Shown piece by piece: positions 63,050 to 64,000 of a stretch of DNA of 64,000 nucleotides. Below the pieces are notes generated by a model that was not told the DNA's origin, searched no databases, and saw only the letters and a program-made list of their open reading frames with translations. The DNA comes from Bacilli bacterium (GTDB taxonomy: Bacteria > Bacillota_I > Bacilli_A > RF39 > UBA660). Location of the stretch: NCBI GenBank assembly GCA_017473105.1, contig JAFUNE010000005.1, positions 3,037 through 67,036 on the forward strand. The letters run 5' to 3'. Every line of letters starts with the position of its first letter. The first letter of the stretch is position 1. A program made the translations under genes and the position numbers.

Positions 63050-63764
63050 ATTTTTGATAATTTAAGAAATTATTTTTTATACTTTGCAATATATATTCTC
63101 TATCTTCAATAGAAAGTGAATTTAAAATTGAATATATATTGTATGTTTTTAAATCATTTAATATTTTTTTTGTTTTATTAAAATATGTATTTTCTATTTC
63201 ATCAAGTTTTTGTTTTGACGAGTTATATTTTGTACATAATTCAGAGTATTTAGATACATATTCCTTTTCAATTGATTTATATTCACTTAATATTTTTGTT
63301 GCCGAATTTATTTTTCTTTGTAAGCTTCTTTCTTCTTTTTTATATTTTCTTATATCTTTATCAATTGATATAAATAATACATCAGATGATACAATTCTAT
63401 TTAATATTTTTACTATTACAAATGATATTAATGCACCTAATATTATTACTAAAAATACTATAGATGAAAATAATAGAATTGCATTTATAATAGTTATTTT
63501 AGAAAATTCTATTTTAAAATATAAGAAATTTAATAAAAAGCCAAAAATTAGAGGCACTAAAACAAAACTGACTTTTGATACTTGCTTACTTAATATTTTA
63601 GAAGATATTTCTTTTTTCTGATTATTTAGTATTTCTAAATTTACTTCTGCATCTTCTTTTTTATCTTTTGCAATCTCATAGGCAGAATACATTTCATTCA
63701 TTTCTTGGTTTAGAAAATTTATATTTTCACGTAATTCAATAATTCTTTTTTCTAACTTTTCCAT
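63048..63764 (-). CDS. Coiled-coil membrane-hairpin protein
   Basis: A 238-residue protein: coiled-coil (EKLEKRIIELRENINFLNQEMNEM, KDKKEDAEVNLEILNNQKKEI), two membrane segments (about 62-82 and 93-120), then a second long coiled-coil (KKEERSLQRKINSATKILSEYKS, KQKLDEIENTYFNKTKKIL). Similar plan to 61445-62281 but without the Cys domain. The second ATG of the ATGATG pair (63764) has the better distance from GCGGAGG. Function unknown; possible membrane scaffold. Confidence 0.55.
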   Translation of the reverse strand: MEKLEKRIIELRENINFLNQEMNEMYSAYEIAKDKKEDAEVNLEILNNQKKEISSKILSKQVSKVSFVLVPLIFGFLLNFLYFKIEFSKITIINAILLFSSIVFLVIILGALISFVIVKILNRIVSSDVLFISIDKDIRKYKKEERSLQRKINSATKILSEYKSIEKEYVSKYSELCTKYNSSKQKLDEIENTYFNKTKKILNDLKTYNIYSILNSLSIEDREYILQSIKNNFLNYQK

Positions 63765-63904
63765 CATGCCTCCGCGTGAATAAAATTGATAAAATTTATT
63801 ATACAAAATAAACTTTAAAAGTCAATTAAAAAGATTAATTTTTTTAAAACTTATAAATTGAAATAATAAGTGTCCGCACATATCATTACCTAAATAAATG
63901 CGAT

Positions 63905-64000
63905 TTATATATTACATATTATCATATTTGAACTCTTATATCCAAACATTGCTCTCGGATAATTATTTATCCAATCTTCTATTTCTTTTATTTTTGCTGC
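63905..64000 (-). CDS. C-terminal end of an IS30-like transposase (cut by window edge)
   Basis: The last 31 codons of a reading frame entering from the right edge: A-A-K-I-K-E-I-E-D-W-I-N-N-Y-P-R-A-M-F-G-Y-K-S-S and a short tail. Helix plus N-N-Y-P-R-x-x-x-G-Y-K/T is the usual end of IS30-family transposases. AGTGTCCGCAC (63871-63881), 23 bases after the stop, may belong to the element's terminal repeat. Whether the element is intact cannot be seen. Confidence 0.6.
   Translation of the reverse strand, partial: AAKIKEIEDWINNYPRAMFGYKSSNMIICNI

Overview
The window is a strongly A+T-rich chromosomal segment of a low-GC Gram-positive bacterium. Genes use the standard code (TGG for Trp; TAA, TAG and TGA as stops), have strong GGAGG/AGGTGA ribosome sites, lie almost all on the minus strand, and are separated by short hairpin terminators followed by extended -10 promoters. 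SpoVS, a CotD-like coat gene with a sigma-K-type promoter, CdaA/YbbR, a SipW/TasA-type surface locus and an RpoB with Asp at the E. coli His526 position all fit a spore-forming, probably gut-associated member of the Bacilli near Erysipelotrichia/RF39. That placement is an inference from gene content, not a database match.

Layout. 1-6.2 kb: a DUF4230-like anchored protein, a LOG-family protein, two paralogous membrane proteins with internal NPxTG motifs, pyruvate kinase and an EamA transporter. 6.2-26.2 kb: a roughly 20-kb surface-protein locus. It holds three SipW/S26-type signal peptidase homologues (two with intact Ser/His, one degenerate), eight proteins with SipW-type signal peptides (TasA/camelysin style, including three paralogues and one 1149-aa protein), an anchored relative of those paralogues, a membrane-anchored McrB-like AAA+ ATPase, a nuclease-less McrC/DUF2357-like partner, and several cytosolic proteins of unknown function. 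At least four promoters are visible, one of them a perfect TTGACA-N17-TATAAT in front of the paralogous subunits. This locus is the best candidate in the window for an undescribed system: an exported fibre or coat layer whose assembly uses a McrBC-like motor pair.

26.2-32 kb: an O-antigen-ligase-like protein, then a small accessory island (NERD nuclease-like protein, BRO/antirepressor-like protein, class II Fic protein, zinc-ribbon membrane protein). The island lies between two halves of a broken CotD-like gene, with an intact copy of the same gene in its middle. Both halves break at exactly the same TGT trinucleotide. 32-39 kb: a small IS-derived element, a Cthe_2159-like beta-helix protein, a patatin phospholipase, a deoxyribosyltransferase-like protein, a GH13 enzyme and a degenerate Doc/Fic protein. 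37.8-51 kb: housekeeping core (ffh, rpoC, rpoB, an RsmC-like methyltransferase, rplL, rplJ with an L10 leader and attenuator, ybbR, cdaA, spoVS). 51-64 kb: membrane proteins, recD2, a CPBP protease, an htrA gene just downstream of a two-component system (CssRS-HtrA-like arrangement), coiled-coil membrane proteins, and the 3' end of an IS30-like transposase at the right edge.

No tRNA, rRNA or CRISPR array was seen. Several start codons were moved downstream from the longest possible start because the only plausible Shine-Dalgarno sequence lies inside the longer reading frame. Many small genes overlap their upstream neighbour by a few bases, which points to translational coupling.
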